The translations under genes and the position numbers were made by a program. From JAJYVT01 sp036796435 (GTDB taxonomy: Bacteria; Actinomycetota; Acidimicrobiia; Acidimicrobiales; RAAP-2): DNA of 64,000 nucleotides. The notes beneath the pieces are model-generated. The model saw nothing but the letters and a program-made list of their open reading frames with translations. It had not been told where the DNA came from and ran no database searches. Numbering within the stretch: position 1 is the stretch's first letter; each line of letters starts with the position of its first letter. Below, piece after piece: positions 26,131-34,227 of this stretch. The stretch covers positions 1-64,000 of the forward strand of contig DAIRCY010000002.1 of the NCBI GenBank assembly GCA_036796435.1. Direction: 5' to 3'.

Positions 26131-26156
26131 GACAGTATGTGACGATGGTTGCGCAA
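26107..26156. promoter_or_regulatory. Two TTGCGCAA-type operators between divergent operons
   Basis: GCGCAA-TGGGG-TTGCGC (26107-26123) has perfect 6-base arms, and TTGCGCAA (26149-26156) is a perfect 8-base palindrome sharing the same half-site. They lie at the divergent starts of the two arms of the catabolic cluster. The IclR protein encoded at the end of the rightward arm is the obvious candidate to bind them, but a LacI-type regulator is also possible. Confidence 0.6.
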
Positions 26157-26229
26157 AGTCAAGATCGCAGTGTTGAAGGACGGCCGGCTGCAGCGTCCCA
26201 GGGGAGCACCGGCGAAAGCGAGGCAAGTC

Positions 26230-27717
26230 GTGACGAAGCCGAGCGGGTTGCTCATTGGCGGCGAGTGGGTGAGCGGTGGGGAGCGGCTTCTTGTGCTCGA
26301 CAAGTACCTCGGCGACCCGGTGGCAGAGGTGGTGCAGGCGAGCCCGGACGATGTCGGACGAGCGGTAGGTGAGGCGTCCGCAGCAGCCGTGCGCGCACCC
26401 CTCGACCCGCGGCGTAGGAGCGAGATCCTGAGCGGCGCGGCCGAGCGGCTGGCAGCCGCTCGGGCCCAGGTGATCGAGGACTACGTGGCGGAGACCGGCT
26501 TTACCCTCACGGACGCCGAGACCGAGCTCGACCGGACGATGGAGACGCTCCGCCTCTGTGCCGCAGAGGCGCTCCGCCTGTCGGGGGAGGTCGTCCCGAT
26601 CGACGCCGCGCCGGGCGGACAGGGACGTATCTGCTTCACCATGCGGGTGCCCGTCGGGGTAGTCGGTGCCATTGCGCCCTTCAATGCACCGCTCAACACG
26701 GTCGCACACAAGATCGGGCCTGCGATCGCGGCGGGGAACGCCGTGGTGCTGAAGCCGGCCGCGTCGACGCCGCTCTCCTCGATCCATCTCTGCACGGCCC
26801 TGCTCGAGGGCGGGCTCCCGGGCCAGTACTTGAGCCTCGTGGTCGGTCCGGGCTCGACGACCGGACAGTGCCTCGTCGAGGACCGCCGGGTCCGGTACTT
26901 CACCTTCACGGGTTCTACGGAGGTCGGGTTGCTCGTAAAGCAGCGTTCAGGCATCGCGAAGACTCATTTGGAGCTCGGCGGCAACTGCGCGACCATCGTC
27001 TGCGAGGATGCCGACCTCACACGTGCGGCAGACCTCATCGTGCGTGGCGGCTACCGCAAGGCCGGTCAGGTGTGCACCTCTGTGCAACGCGTCCTCGTCG
27101 TGGACGAGGTCGCGGACGAGCTGGAGGAGATGCTCGCCGAGCGGGTGAAGGGGCTCGAGGTCGGCGATCCTCATCAACGAGGCACGCAGGTCGGCCCGAT
27201 GGTCTCGGCGGCCGAGCGGGCTCGCGCGGCTCGGATGGTGGACCAGGCGGTTCAGTCGGGTGCGCGCCGGGTCGCCGGGGGCGAGGGCGAGGGGGCGCTG
27301 CTCGAGCCCATGCTCCTCGCAGGTGTTCCCGACGAAGCAGACCTCATGAGGAAGGAGATCTTCGCGCCGGTCGTCGCGATCCGGAGTGTCCGGGACCTGG
27401 GCGCTGCCGTGGAGGTGGCCAACTCCACTCGTTACGGACTCCAGGCCGGGATCTTCACGAGCAACATCGACCGGGCGCTGTGGGCTGCCGAGCATCTCGA
27501 CGTCGGTGGGGTGATGATCAACGATTCGTCGAGCTATCACGCGGACCTGATGCCCTACGGCGGCCGCCGGGACAGCGGCTTCGGCCTGGAAGGTCCGCGC
27601 TATGCCGTGCACGACATGACCGACCCGCGCACGGTCGTGGTGCATCGGAACCTTTCATGCAACGATGCCGTGCCGAACTGCAGCCGGCCGAAGAGTGGTA
27701 ACGCAGTGACGGATTGA
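26230..27717 (+). CDS. NAD(P)-dependent aldehyde dehydrogenase, 495 aa
   Basis: It oxidises an aldehyde to a carboxylate. The family features are intact: N-terminal GLLIGGEWVSGG, coenzyme-binding FTFTGSTEVG, catalytic Glu in LELGGNCATIV, nucleophilic Cys in KAGQVCTSVQR and the C-terminal substrate motif ALWAAEHLDVGGVMINDSS. GTG 26230 fits the family length; in-frame TTG 26149 would put the start inside the palindromic operator. First gene of the rightward arm, with the cupin gene 27 bases downstream. The substrate aldehyde is unknown. Confidence 0.88.
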   Translation: MTKPSGLLIGGEWVSGGERLLVLDKYLGDPVAEVVQASPDDVGRAVGEASAAAVRAPLDPRRRSEILSGAAERLAAARAQVIEDYVAETGFTLTDAETELDRTMETLRLCAAEALRLSGEVVPIDAAPGGQGRICFTMRVPVGVVGAIAPFNAPLNTVAHKIGPAIAAGNAVVLKPAASTPLSSIHLCTALLEGGLPGQYLSLVVGPGSTTGQCLVEDRRVRYFTFTGSTEVGLLVKQRSGIAKTHLELGGNCATIVCEDADLTRAADLIVRGGYRKAGQVCTSVQRVLVVDEVADELEEMLAERVKGLEVGDPHQRGTQVGPMVSAAERARAARMVDQAVQSGARRVAGGEGEGALLEPMLLAGVPDEADLMRKEIFAPVVAIRSVRDLGAAVEVANSTRYGLQAGIFTSNIDRALWAAEHLDVGGVMINDSSSYHADLMPYGGRRDSGFGLEGPRYAVHDMTDPRTVVVHRNLSCNDAVPNCSRPKSGNAVTD

Positions 27718-27744
27718 ATCCCCGAGGAACCCTAGGGAGAGGAC

Positions 27745-28176
27745 ATGGCAAGACAGAAGATGGTGCGGAGGTTCGAAGAGTACGAGTGGGTCGACCTCGC
27801 GGGACACCGTGACGCCGCACTCACGAAGCTCCTCGTGACCAAGGAGGAGTGTGGAGCGGAGAACATCGACTTCTTCATCTCGAGCTACGCCCCTAAGGCC
27901 TTCGCAGAGGAGCACGTCCACGGCAAGTCAGAAGAGATCTTCTACTTCATCAAAGGCTCCGGGCTCTTCTTGCTCGATGGTGAGCGCAACCTTATCGAAC
28001 CGGGCATGGTGATCTTCGTGCCGCCGGGCACGAAGCATGCCATCTTCAACACCGGCATGGAAGATCTCGTCTTCGTGGTCTGCTCGTCGCCGCCCGAGCC
28101 GGAGTTCCACGAGGAGTACGCGAGCTACTTCAACGCGACCGCCGCACGGTCGCCGGAGGCCGGTGGAAGCACATGA
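27745..28176 (+). CDS. Single-domain cupin, 143 aa
   Basis: A ribosome-binding site (AGGGAGAGG) precedes the ATG. Cupin motif 1 is AEEHVHGKSEEIFYFIKGSG with two His and a Glu, and motif 2 is PPGTKHAIFN with a third His: the standard 3-His/1-Glu metal site of small cupins. Such proteins act as isomerases, epimerases or dioxygenases. The next gene starts inside its stop codon (ATGA), so coupling is likely. Its reaction here cannot be stated. Confidence 0.85.
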   Translation: MARQKMVRRFEEYEWVDLAGHRDAALTKLLVTKEECGAENIDFFISSYAPKAFAEEHVHGKSEEIFYFIKGSGLFLLDGERNLIEPGMVIFVPPGTKHAIFNTGMEDLVFVVCSSPPEPEFHEEYASYFNATAARSPEAGGST

Positions 28177-29720
28177 CGACGACGAGCAGTAGCACCAGGT
28201 TGGCGCAAGCTGGAACGGCTTCCGGCCGATGGTCACCCGCGCCGCGGGTTTCCGCGTTCCTCGCCGAGCCCAAGGGGCTGTGGATCGACGGGGAGGAGAG
28301 GGCCTCCGCCGCCGCCTCGGGCGCTGCGCGCTTGAGCGTTGTCAACCCCGCTACCGGCGAGGAGCTCACGACGATCGCAGCCGGAAGCCGTCAGGACGTC
28401 GACGCCGCGGTGGGCGCAGCACGGAGCGCGGTCGCCGCGGGCTCATGGGCGAAGATGCCACCTGCAGGCCGAGAAGAGATCCTCCGCCGGCTCGCAGCGC
28501 TCGTCGACGAGCACTCTGAAGAGCTCGCTCAGCTCGACTGCTTGGACAACGGCATGCCCCTCGGGCACGCTCGGCAGGAGGTGGAGGGAGCCGCCGCCCA
28601 TCTTCGCTACTACGCGGGATGGTGCGGCAAGCTCCACGGTGAGACGATCTCCCCCTACCGGGCGGAGCGCCTCTTTGCGTATACCGAGCGCGAGCCGCTC
28701 GGCGTGGTGGCGGCCATCACCGCTTGGAACTTCCCACTCGACAACGCCATGTGGAAGCTCGGTGCGCCGCTCGCGTGCGGGAACTCCGTCGTCTTGAAGC
28801 CCGCCGAGGAGACGCCTTTGAGCGCCCTCTACCTGGCGCGCCTCGCCAAGGAGGCGGGCCTGCCCAATGGGGTGCTCGGCGTGGTGACCGGAACCGGCGA
28901 GGGGGCCGGTGCCGCCCTGTGTTCCCACGACGACGTGGACAAGGTCGCCTTCACGGGCTCCACGGCGACCGGGAAGGAGATCGTGAAGGCGTCGGCGGGC
29001 AACCTGAAGCGGGTCACCCTCGAGCTCGGCGGAAAGTCGCCATCGATCGTGATGGCCGACGCGGACCTCGACCGGCACCTGGGCGAGATCGTCCGAGCGG
29101 TCATGCACAACTCGGGCCAGGTCTGTTCCGCCGGTTCCAGGGTGTTCGTCCAGCGCCGGATCGCCGCGGACGTCGCCGACGGTGCCAGGGAAGCTGCAGC
29201 GCGCCTGCGGCTCGGTCCGGGGTGGCTGCCGGATACCGACCTCGGACCCCTCGTGTCGGTCGCCCAGCTCGAGCGAGTCATGGGGCTCATCGACTCGGGC
29301 ACCGCCGACGGCGCCTCGCTCGTCGCCGGAGGCCGCCGGGCCGGTGGCGATCTCAGCGGGGGCTACTTCGTCGAGCCGACCGTCTTCACGGATGTGCACG
29401 ACTCGATGGCGATAGCTCGCGAGGAGATCTTCGGCCCGGTAATGTCGATCCTGCCCTTCGACGACCTCGACGAAGTGGCGGCACGTGCGAACGCGTCAGA
29501 CTACGGGCTCGCGGCCGGCGTGTGGACCCGCGACATCAGCATCGCCCACGACCTCGCGAAACGGCTCTCCGTGGGCACCGTGTGGGTGAACTGCTACAAC
29601 CGGTTCGACCCGGCGGTCCCCTTCGGCGGCTACCGGCAGAGCGGCTACGGGCGCGAGCTCGGCGAGGCGGCGCTCGACGAGTACACCCAGCGCAAGAGCG
29701 TGTGGATCAGCCTGTCGTGA
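28173..29720 (+). CDS. Second NAD(P)-dependent aldehyde dehydrogenase, 515 aa
   Basis: All family elements are present: KGLWIDGEERASA near residue 30, AITAWNFPLDNAMWKLGAPL, the coenzyme loop VAFTGSTATGKEI, catalytic Glu in LELGGKSPSIVMADADL and catalytic Cys in NSGQVCSAGSRVFVQ. It is closer to the betaine/gamma-aminobutyraldehyde-type dehydrogenases than the enzyme at 26230. Its ATG overlaps the cupin stop by 4 bases; the next gene starts inside its stop codon (GTGA). Having two such enzymes in one operon suggests two aldehyde intermediates or two substrates. Confidence 0.9.
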   Translation: MTTTSSSTRLAQAGTASGRWSPAPRVSAFLAEPKGLWIDGEERASAAASGAARLSVVNPATGEELTTIAAGSRQDVDAAVGAARSAVAAGSWAKMPPAGREEILRRLAALVDEHSEELAQLDCLDNGMPLGHARQEVEGAAAHLRYYAGWCGKLHGETISPYRAERLFAYTEREPLGVVAAITAWNFPLDNAMWKLGAPLACGNSVVLKPAEETPLSALYLARLAKEAGLPNGVLGVVTGTGEGAGAALCSHDDVDKVAFTGSTATGKEIVKASAGNLKRVTLELGGKSPSIVMADADLDRHLGEIVRAVMHNSGQVCSAGSRVFVQRRIAADVADGAREAAARLRLGPGWLPDTDLGPLVSVAQLERVMGLIDSGTADGASLVAGGRRAGGDLSGGYFVEPTVFTDVHDSMAIAREEIFGPVMSILPFDDLDEVAARANASDYGLAAGVWTRDISIAHDLAKRLSVGTVWVNCYNRFDPAVPFGGYRQSGYGRELGEAALDEYTQRKSVWISLS

Positions 29721-30589
29721 CGGCAACACTGACGCGCCGTCCGCTCGGCGCGGCGACCTACACGTTCCTCTATGCCGGCAACCTCGAAGAGGCCCTCCGA
29801 TCGCTCGCCTCAGCGGGCATCGGTCTCGTCGAGCTCACCGCAGCGCCACCGCACGTCGACGGCTGCATGATGGCGCCGGAGGACCGCCGACGCCTCCGAC
29901 GGCTCGTCGCCGATCTCGGGCTGCAAGTGCTCACGCTCAATCCCACCTACCTTGACCTCAACATGGTCAGCCTCAACACGGCGTTTCGAGCCGAGAGCAT
30001 GCGCCAGCTCGAACGCGCGCTGCAGCTGGCGCACGACCTCGCGGTGGGCATGCTCGTCCTCTTCAGCGGGAGGCGCCACCCGCTCGCACCCGCACCCCGC
30101 TCCCTCGTCGAGCCGGTGCTCCTCGCCGAGCTCTCGCGCCTTTGCGACGTCGGGGCGCGTCTCGGCGTGACGATCGGTCTCGAGAACGGGCCCACCCTCG
30201 TGCTCGACCGCGCTGCAGAAGTCGCCGAGGTGTGCCGGACCTTGGACCGTCCGGAGCTGCGCGCGGTCTACGACGTCGCCAACGCGCAGATGGTGGAGGA
30301 CCCCGCGGCCGGGATCGCCGACGTCTCCGAATACCTTGGCCTCGTGCACCTCTCGGACACCACCTCCACCAAGTGGGCGCACGCTCCGGTCGGCAGCGGG
30401 CAAGTCCCCTTCGCCGCAGTCGCGAAGGCCCTCGACGACGCGGGGTACTCGGGCCCCTCGATCATGGAGATCGTCGACCTCGCCCGGCCGTTGGAGGCAC
30501 TGGTCGACTCGGCAGCCGCTCTCTCGCAGATCGGCTGGACTACGGTCGCCGCCATGGGCACCCGGGCGGAGGTCGGAGATCCAAGATGA
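29717..30589 (+). CDS. Sugar isomerase/epimerase of the xylose-isomerase-like TIM-barrel family, 290 aa
   Basis: The TIM-barrel metal ligands of this family are recognisable: Glu in GVTIGLENGPTLV, Asp in RAVYDVANAQMVE, His in GLVHLSDTTSTKW, and Glu in SIMEIVDLARP. Relatives include hydroxypyruvate isomerase, IolE/IolI and tagatose epimerases, which interconvert sugars or their acids. GTG 29717 overlaps the previous stop by 4 bases (GTGA), and the following IclR gene overlaps by 4 bases. It supports a polyol or sugar substrate for the cluster. Confidence 0.85.
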   Translation: MTATLTRRPLGAATYTFLYAGNLEEALRSLASAGIGLVELTAAPPHVDGCMMAPEDRRRLRRLVADLGLQVLTLNPTYLDLNMVSLNTAFRAESMRQLERALQLAHDLAVGMLVLFSGRRHPLAPAPRSLVEPVLLAELSRLCDVGARLGVTIGLENGPTLVLDRAAEVAEVCRTLDRPELRAVYDVANAQMVEDPAAGIADVSEYLGLVHLSDTTSTKWAHAPVGSGQVPFAAVAKALDDAGYSGPSIMEIVDLARPLEALVDSAAALSQIGWTTVAAMGTRAEVGDPR

Positions 30590-31458
30590 GCCCAGCGCCG
30601 AGGACCGAGGGGCCCGACGGCGGCCTCGCGCTTGTTCGGCCGCCAAGCCAAGGAGGGGCTTCCCCCCTAGTGCAGAGCCTCGTGCACGGGCTCCAGATTC
30701 TGGACCTCTTCAGCGACATCCGTCCGGTCATCGGGATCGGAGAGATGGCGCGAGAGCTCGGCGTGCACCGGAGCACCACCTCGCGCCTCGCGGCGACGCT
30801 CGCCGCATGCGGGTACCTCGCCCAGACCGACGATCCCGGTCGGTACCGGCTTGGGGACCGCCTCTTCCGGCTGGGACAGCTCGCCGTTCCCGAGACGGAC
30901 CTCCGGGTCATCGCGGCAGAGGAGCTGGGCACGCTCGTGGAGAATGTCGGGGAGACCGCCCACGTCGGGGTGCTCGAGGGGCGTGACGTGACGAGCATCC
31001 TCGTGATCGACGGTTGGCGCCCGCTCCGGCTCCACGGCCAGGTAGGGAAGCGCTCCCCCGCACACTGCAGCAGCCTCGGAAAGGCGCTGCTCAGCTCGCT
31101 GAGCCCCGCCCAGCTCTCCCGGCTGTATGCAGGCGTCAAACTCGAGACGTACACGCCGAACTCCATCCGGACGATCGCGGCGCTGCGTGCCGAGCTGAAG
31201 CGGACCCGCGAGCGCGGGTACTCGCTCGACGATCAGGAGCTCGAGATCGGTCTTCGCTGCATTGGCGCTCCGGTGCTCGGCCCCGCCGGGGAGCCCGTTG
31301 CCTCCGTCTCCATCTCCGGCCCGCTCTCTCGCATGCAAGGTGATCTCCTTCGCCAGCTTGCCGCCGAAGTACCGGCGGTGGCCGCGCGCATCGCCGAACG
31401 GCTCGGGGCTGCCCGTCACTCTCTCGCGCCCACGCCGGAACTCCTCTCGCCGAGCTGA
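30586..31458 (+). CDS. IclR-family transcriptional regulator, 290 aa
   Basis: The N-terminal winged HTH (GLQILDLFSDIRPVIGIGEM, then RELGVHRSTTSRLAATLAAC) and the C-terminal effector-binding domain (HCSSLGKALLSSLSPAQLSR, then ERGYSLDDQELEIGLRCIGA) are typical of IclR proteins. ATG 30586 overlaps the isomerase stop by 4 bases. As the last gene of the rightward arm, it is the likely local regulator, perhaps acting at the TTGCGCAA sites at 26107-26156, with an aromatic or carboxylic acid inducer as in other family members. Confidence 0.92.
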   Translation: MSPAPRTEGPDGGLALVRPPSQGGASPLVQSLVHGLQILDLFSDIRPVIGIGEMARELGVHRSTTSRLAATLAACGYLAQTDDPGRYRLGDRLFRLGQLAVPETDLRVIAAEELGTLVENVGETAHVGVLEGRDVTSILVIDGWRPLRLHGQVGKRSPAHCSSLGKALLSSLSPAQLSRLYAGVKLETYTPNSIRTIAALRAELKRTRERGYSLDDQELEIGLRCIGAPVLGPAGEPVASVSISGPLSRMQGDLLRQLAAEVPAVAARIAERLGAARHSLAPTPELLSPS

Positions 31459-32056
31459 CAAGAGCACCGGCGCCGGTGACCCCGCCGACGTGTCCCCGCG
31501 GACTTGTGGCTCTCGGGTGAGTTACGAGACGAGTCGGTGTTCTGCGCGCAAGGAGGACCGGTTGGGCGGCAGGGCGCATCGGCGCCGGAGGACGAGCCCG
31601 AGACGCTCGTGGGGGCGGCGATCGGACACGGACGATGCGCCATCCATTGCCTACCGGCACCGCGGCTGCGTGCGTCTCAAACGGATTCCAATCCGTACTG
31701 CCGCCTTGAAAGGGTGCCGGCGGCGCCCTAGGGCTGGGGCGATTCCACCAATCTTGCCCCTCACCGGGTATTTCCGTGCTCCCCACGCGCGTGAGTGAGT
31801 TGTGCGCTGCTACGTCCACGGATGGCGCACGACGCGACGGCGAACGGGGTCACCATGGTCGCGGAAGATCCGGATCTGCCGCGGAAACTTGAGCGAGGTC
31901 AAGCCCGGGCTGCAAGCCGTCGCAGCGAAGGCTTGAAGGAGCGAAAAGTCGTCGGAGAGACAATGGATCTGGCCGCCCGCCGTGCGACCTGAGTGCCGCA
32001 CCTCTGGTGGTACATCGTGCGGTACGCCGTCACCTGCCGAGCGGCGACTGGTGCTA
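31459..32056. other. Intergenic stretch with a tRNA-Glu-like fragment
   Basis: About 600 bases between the IclR and AHSA1 genes (converging). No open frame looks coding. At 31684-31717 it contains a partial match to the 3' half of tRNA-Glu (listed separately). I see no other structure. Confidence 0.55.
31684..31717 (-). repeat. tRNA-Glu 3'-half-like fragment (possible attachment-site relic)
   Basis: On the minus strand this stretch has the anticodon arm CCCTTTCAAGGCGG and a T-arm-like sequence, aligning with the full tRNA-Glu at 36058-36130. In a 30-base stretch 26 positions match, with an exact 14-base core (CCGCCTTGAAAGGG on the plus strand). The D-arm and acceptor stem do not match, so it is not a working tRNA. 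Its orientation matches the intact gene, as expected for a far-end att site of an element integrated at the tRNA 3' end. Confidence 0.6.
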
Positions 32057-32530
32057 CTAGGCCAGGTACTTGACCAGCCCATCCAGCATGTCGCTGGTGC
32101 CTCCCTGGCGAAACAGTGGCGCCTCGTCGCCGTCGTAACCATCGAGATAGGCACCCTGCTCGGTCCAGGTGAGGGTCGTGGCCTTGTCCATCTCGACGAA
32201 CGTGATCGTGGCGACGGATACCGAAATGCGCAGATCATCTGCGTACATCTCGTAGCTGTAGACGAGTTGCTGATCCGGCACGATGTCGTAGTAGAGAGCG
32301 TCGTAGGTGTAACTGACACCGTCGTGGGTGACCCCGAAGCGCTCATGTCCGCCGACCTGGAAGTTGAACTCGGCGGGCCCGGTCGCCGGCTGTGCTTTGG
32401 CTATGGCGCCAGTGTCGCCCCAGACGCTCTTGGCTTCCTCGGATGCAAAGGCAGCGAACACTTTCGAGGGGCAGGCTGCGTACGTCCGCTCGATGACGAA
32501 CGTGTCGTGTATCACGGATCGACTGGTCAT
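32057..32530 (-). CDS. AHSA1/SRPBCC (START-like) domain protein, 157 aa
   Basis: A single Aha1-type SRPBCC domain, recognised from the N-terminal FVIERTYAACPSKVFAAFAS and the C-terminal TLTWTEQGAYLDGYDG, ending in the LDGLVKYLA helix. These small proteins bind hydrophobic ligands; many are encoded next to an ArsR regulator, as here. The gene follows the ArsR gene by about 24 bases on the same strand and is probably cotranscribed with it. The ligand is unknown. Confidence 0.88.
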   Translation of the reverse strand: MTSRSVIHDTFVIERTYAACPSKVFAAFASEEAKSVWGDTGAIAKAQPATGPAEFNFQVGGHERFGVTHDGVSYTYDALYYDIVPDQQLVYSYEMYADDLRISVSVATITFVEMDKATTLTWTEQGAYLDGYDGDEAPLFRQGGTSDMLDGLVKYLA

Positions 32531-32554
32531 GGGGATCCTCCTGGTGTCGCCTGC

Positions 32555-32941
32555 TTAGGTTGCCTCGCCGGAATCCCCGGAGTCCCCCTGTCGGAGTTGA
32601 TCGGCAGCGGCGAGGTATCGCCCGAGTCCGTCGAGCCGATGCTCGACGAGTGCACAGCGTTGCGAGATCCATCGCTCCGCTGACCGCAACCGTTTCATGT
32701 CGAGGGTGCAGGTTCGCGTACGACCGACCTTCTCCGACCACACGAGACCGCTCTCCTCAAGGACCTGGACGTGCTGCAGTACGGCAGCGAGCGTCATCGG
32801 CAGCCGCTTTCCGAGTTCGCTGACGGACGCTGGACCCTGGCTCAAACGCTTCACTATGGAGCGACGCCCTGGATCGGCGAGCGCGTGGAAGATGCGATTC
32901 AACTCGAGGTCCACGAGAGTGCTCGGCACTTCCCACTGCAT
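32555..32941 (-). CDS. ArsR-family regulator paired with AHSA1, 128 aa
   Basis: The winged HTH is typical: IFHALADPGRRSIVKRLSQG, then PMTLAAVLQHVQVLEESGLV, with a basic wing (SEKVGRTRTCTLDMKRLR). It has none of the metal-binding Cys pairs of true ArsR sensors, so it probably senses something other than arsenite. ATG 32941 is 19 bases downstream of a long palindrome that overlaps its promoter, which suggests autorepression together with the downstream AHSA1 gene. Confidence 0.9.
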   Translation of the reverse strand: MQWEVPSTLVDLELNRIFHALADPGRRSIVKRLSQGPASVSELGKRLPMTLAAVLQHVQVLEESGLVWSEKVGRTRTCTLDMKRLRSAERWISQRCALVEHRLDGLGRYLAAADQLRQGDSGDSGEAT

Positions 32942-32959
32942 AGCGGTTTTGAGACGCCA

Positions 32960-32981
32960 TAGTCAAGCAGCTGCTTGACTA
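32960..32981. promoter_or_regulatory. Long perfect palindrome, ArsR operator
   Basis: AGTCAAGCAGCTGCTTGACT, extended by one T/A pair on each side, gives a perfect 22-base palindrome. It lies 19 bases before the ArsR start codon and holds TTGAC promoter-like elements on both strands, so bound repressor would block transcription. Confidence 0.75.
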
Positions 32982-33171
32982 TTTGTGAGTCTCACAGCTG
33001 GTTGCCTCGAGTGGGTGTTGACCGGACCCAGGTCTCACCCGCCAGCTCAGCCAAGCAAGGGACTTGACGTGACTTAAGGGTCCGTGCATTCGTACGATAC
33101 GTCAAGGATATGGCGGTGACCGGCCCCACGAACACCAACGCCGCTAACGACTTAGTCGCCGTTGGCATCCG

Positions 33172-34137
33172 ATGACATTGGCGAAGTCACCGCCTAGACC
33201 GGGCAGTTCCCCGCGCATCGCGATCGGACCACCCGGCGTGACCGGGTCGCTCTGGGCTGGTGCTGCGGTCATCGAGGGTGGGGGGGTCACGGTCGGGCCT
33301 TTCGATGCACCCGACGGTGTCGTATGGATGGACATCACCAGCTCTCATCTCGACGAGCTTCGGGAGGTGCTCCGCGGCTCTCCCTCCGTGCGGTGGGTAC
33401 AGCTCCCGCTCGCGGGCGTGGAAAGAGTTCTGGATGCAGGCCTCTTCGACCACTCCCGAGTGTGGACTTCGGCGAAGGGTGTCTTCGCTGAGCCGGTAGC
33501 GGAGCATGCACTCGCGCTCACGCTCGCGGGTCTCCGACACTTTCGGGCACGGGCCCGGGCAACGTCCTGGGGCGAGGCCGCCGGGACGTCACTCTACGAC
33601 CAGCCTGTCACCGTAGTCGGAGGCGGCGGAATCGCGGCTGCTCTATTGAAGCTCCTGGCTCCGTTCCGCTGCGAGGTGACCGTCGTCCGGCGAACGCCCG
33701 TGCCAGTCCCCGGAGCGCGCGTCACCTTGGGACCCGAGCAACTCCTCGAATCGCTCGCCGGCGCGTCGGTGGTCGTGCTGACCCTTGCGCTCACGCCACA
33801 GTCGCGTGGAATCATCGGACACGAAGCTCTCGCGGTGATGCGAGGCGATGCGTGGCTCGTGAACGTCGCACGCGGCGGTCTGGTCGAGACCGAAGCGCTC
33901 GTCGAGGCCCTGAAGGGAGGGACCATCGGCGGTGCGGCGCTGGACGTGACCGATCCTGAGCCACTCCCTCGCGGTCACCCGTTGTGGGATCTTCCCAATT
34001 GCTTGATCACCCCGCACACCGCTGATACCCCGGAGATCGTCGAGAAGTTGCTCACCAGACGCATCGCCGAGAACGTGAGGCGCTTTGCATGCGGCGACGA
34101 GTTGCTCGGTCTCGTTGACGTAGATCTTGGATACTGA
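33172..34137 (+). CDS. D-isomer-specific 2-hydroxyacid dehydrogenase, 321 aa
   Basis: NAD-binding and catalytic features of the phosphoglycerate dehydrogenase superfamily are present: a glycine-rich VTVVGGGGIAAALLKLLAPF (the motif is GGGGIA rather than GxGxxG), Arg in NVARGGLVETEALVEAL, Glu in VTDPEPLPRGHPLW, and His in LITPHTADTP. It reduces 2-keto acids to hydroxy acids or the reverse. The N-terminal domain is shorter than in SerA and lacks the ACT domain. The ATG at 33172 has no clear upstream ribosome-binding site. Confidence 0.85.
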   Translation: MTLAKSPPRPGSSPRIAIGPPGVTGSLWAGAAVIEGGGVTVGPFDAPDGVVWMDITSSHLDELREVLRGSPSVRWVQLPLAGVERVLDAGLFDHSRVWTSAKGVFAEPVAEHALALTLAGLRHFRARARATSWGEAAGTSLYDQPVTVVGGGGIAAALLKLLAPFRCEVTVVRRTPVPVPGARVTLGPEQLLESLAGASVVVLTLALTPQSRGIIGHEALAVMRGDAWLVNVARGGLVETEALVEALKGGTIGGAALDVTDPEPLPRGHPLWDLPNCLITPHTADTPEIVEKLLTRRIAENVRRFACGDELLGLVDVDLGY

Positions 34138-34159
34138 ATCCTCCGGAGCGTCTCAGCTC

Positions 34160-34190
34160 TTGACCTCAAGTGCACTTGAGATCTTATGGT
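34160..34190 (+). promoter_or_regulatory. SoxR-type (MerR-family) promoter
   Basis: TTGACC (-35, 34160-34165) and TATGGT (-10, 34185-34190) are separated by 19 bases. Inside the spacer lies the perfect palindrome CTCAAGTGCACTTGAG (34165-34180). The 18-base stretch CCTCAAGTGCACTTGAGA matches the SoxR consensus CCTCAAGTTAACTTGAGG at 15 positions. A 19-base spacer with a central palindrome is the hallmark of MerR-family activated promoters. Confidence 0.75.
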
Positions 34191-34227
34191 AACTCGTGGC
34201 GCAGGCGCACACGACTGGAGTCAGCGG

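Noticed and set aside
26131..26787. N-terminal extension of the TPP enzyme
   Set aside because: It would run antisense over the start of the divergent aldehyde dehydrogenase and has Arg/His-rich composition; TPP domains begin after 26130.
31684..31717. Considered as a functional second tRNA-Glu
   Set aside because: Acceptor and D-arm cannot pair, so only a fragment is present.
31795..31992. 65-aa plus-strand frame after the IclR gene
   Set aside because: Arg/Lys-rich composition without motif or ribosome-binding site; not supported as a gene.
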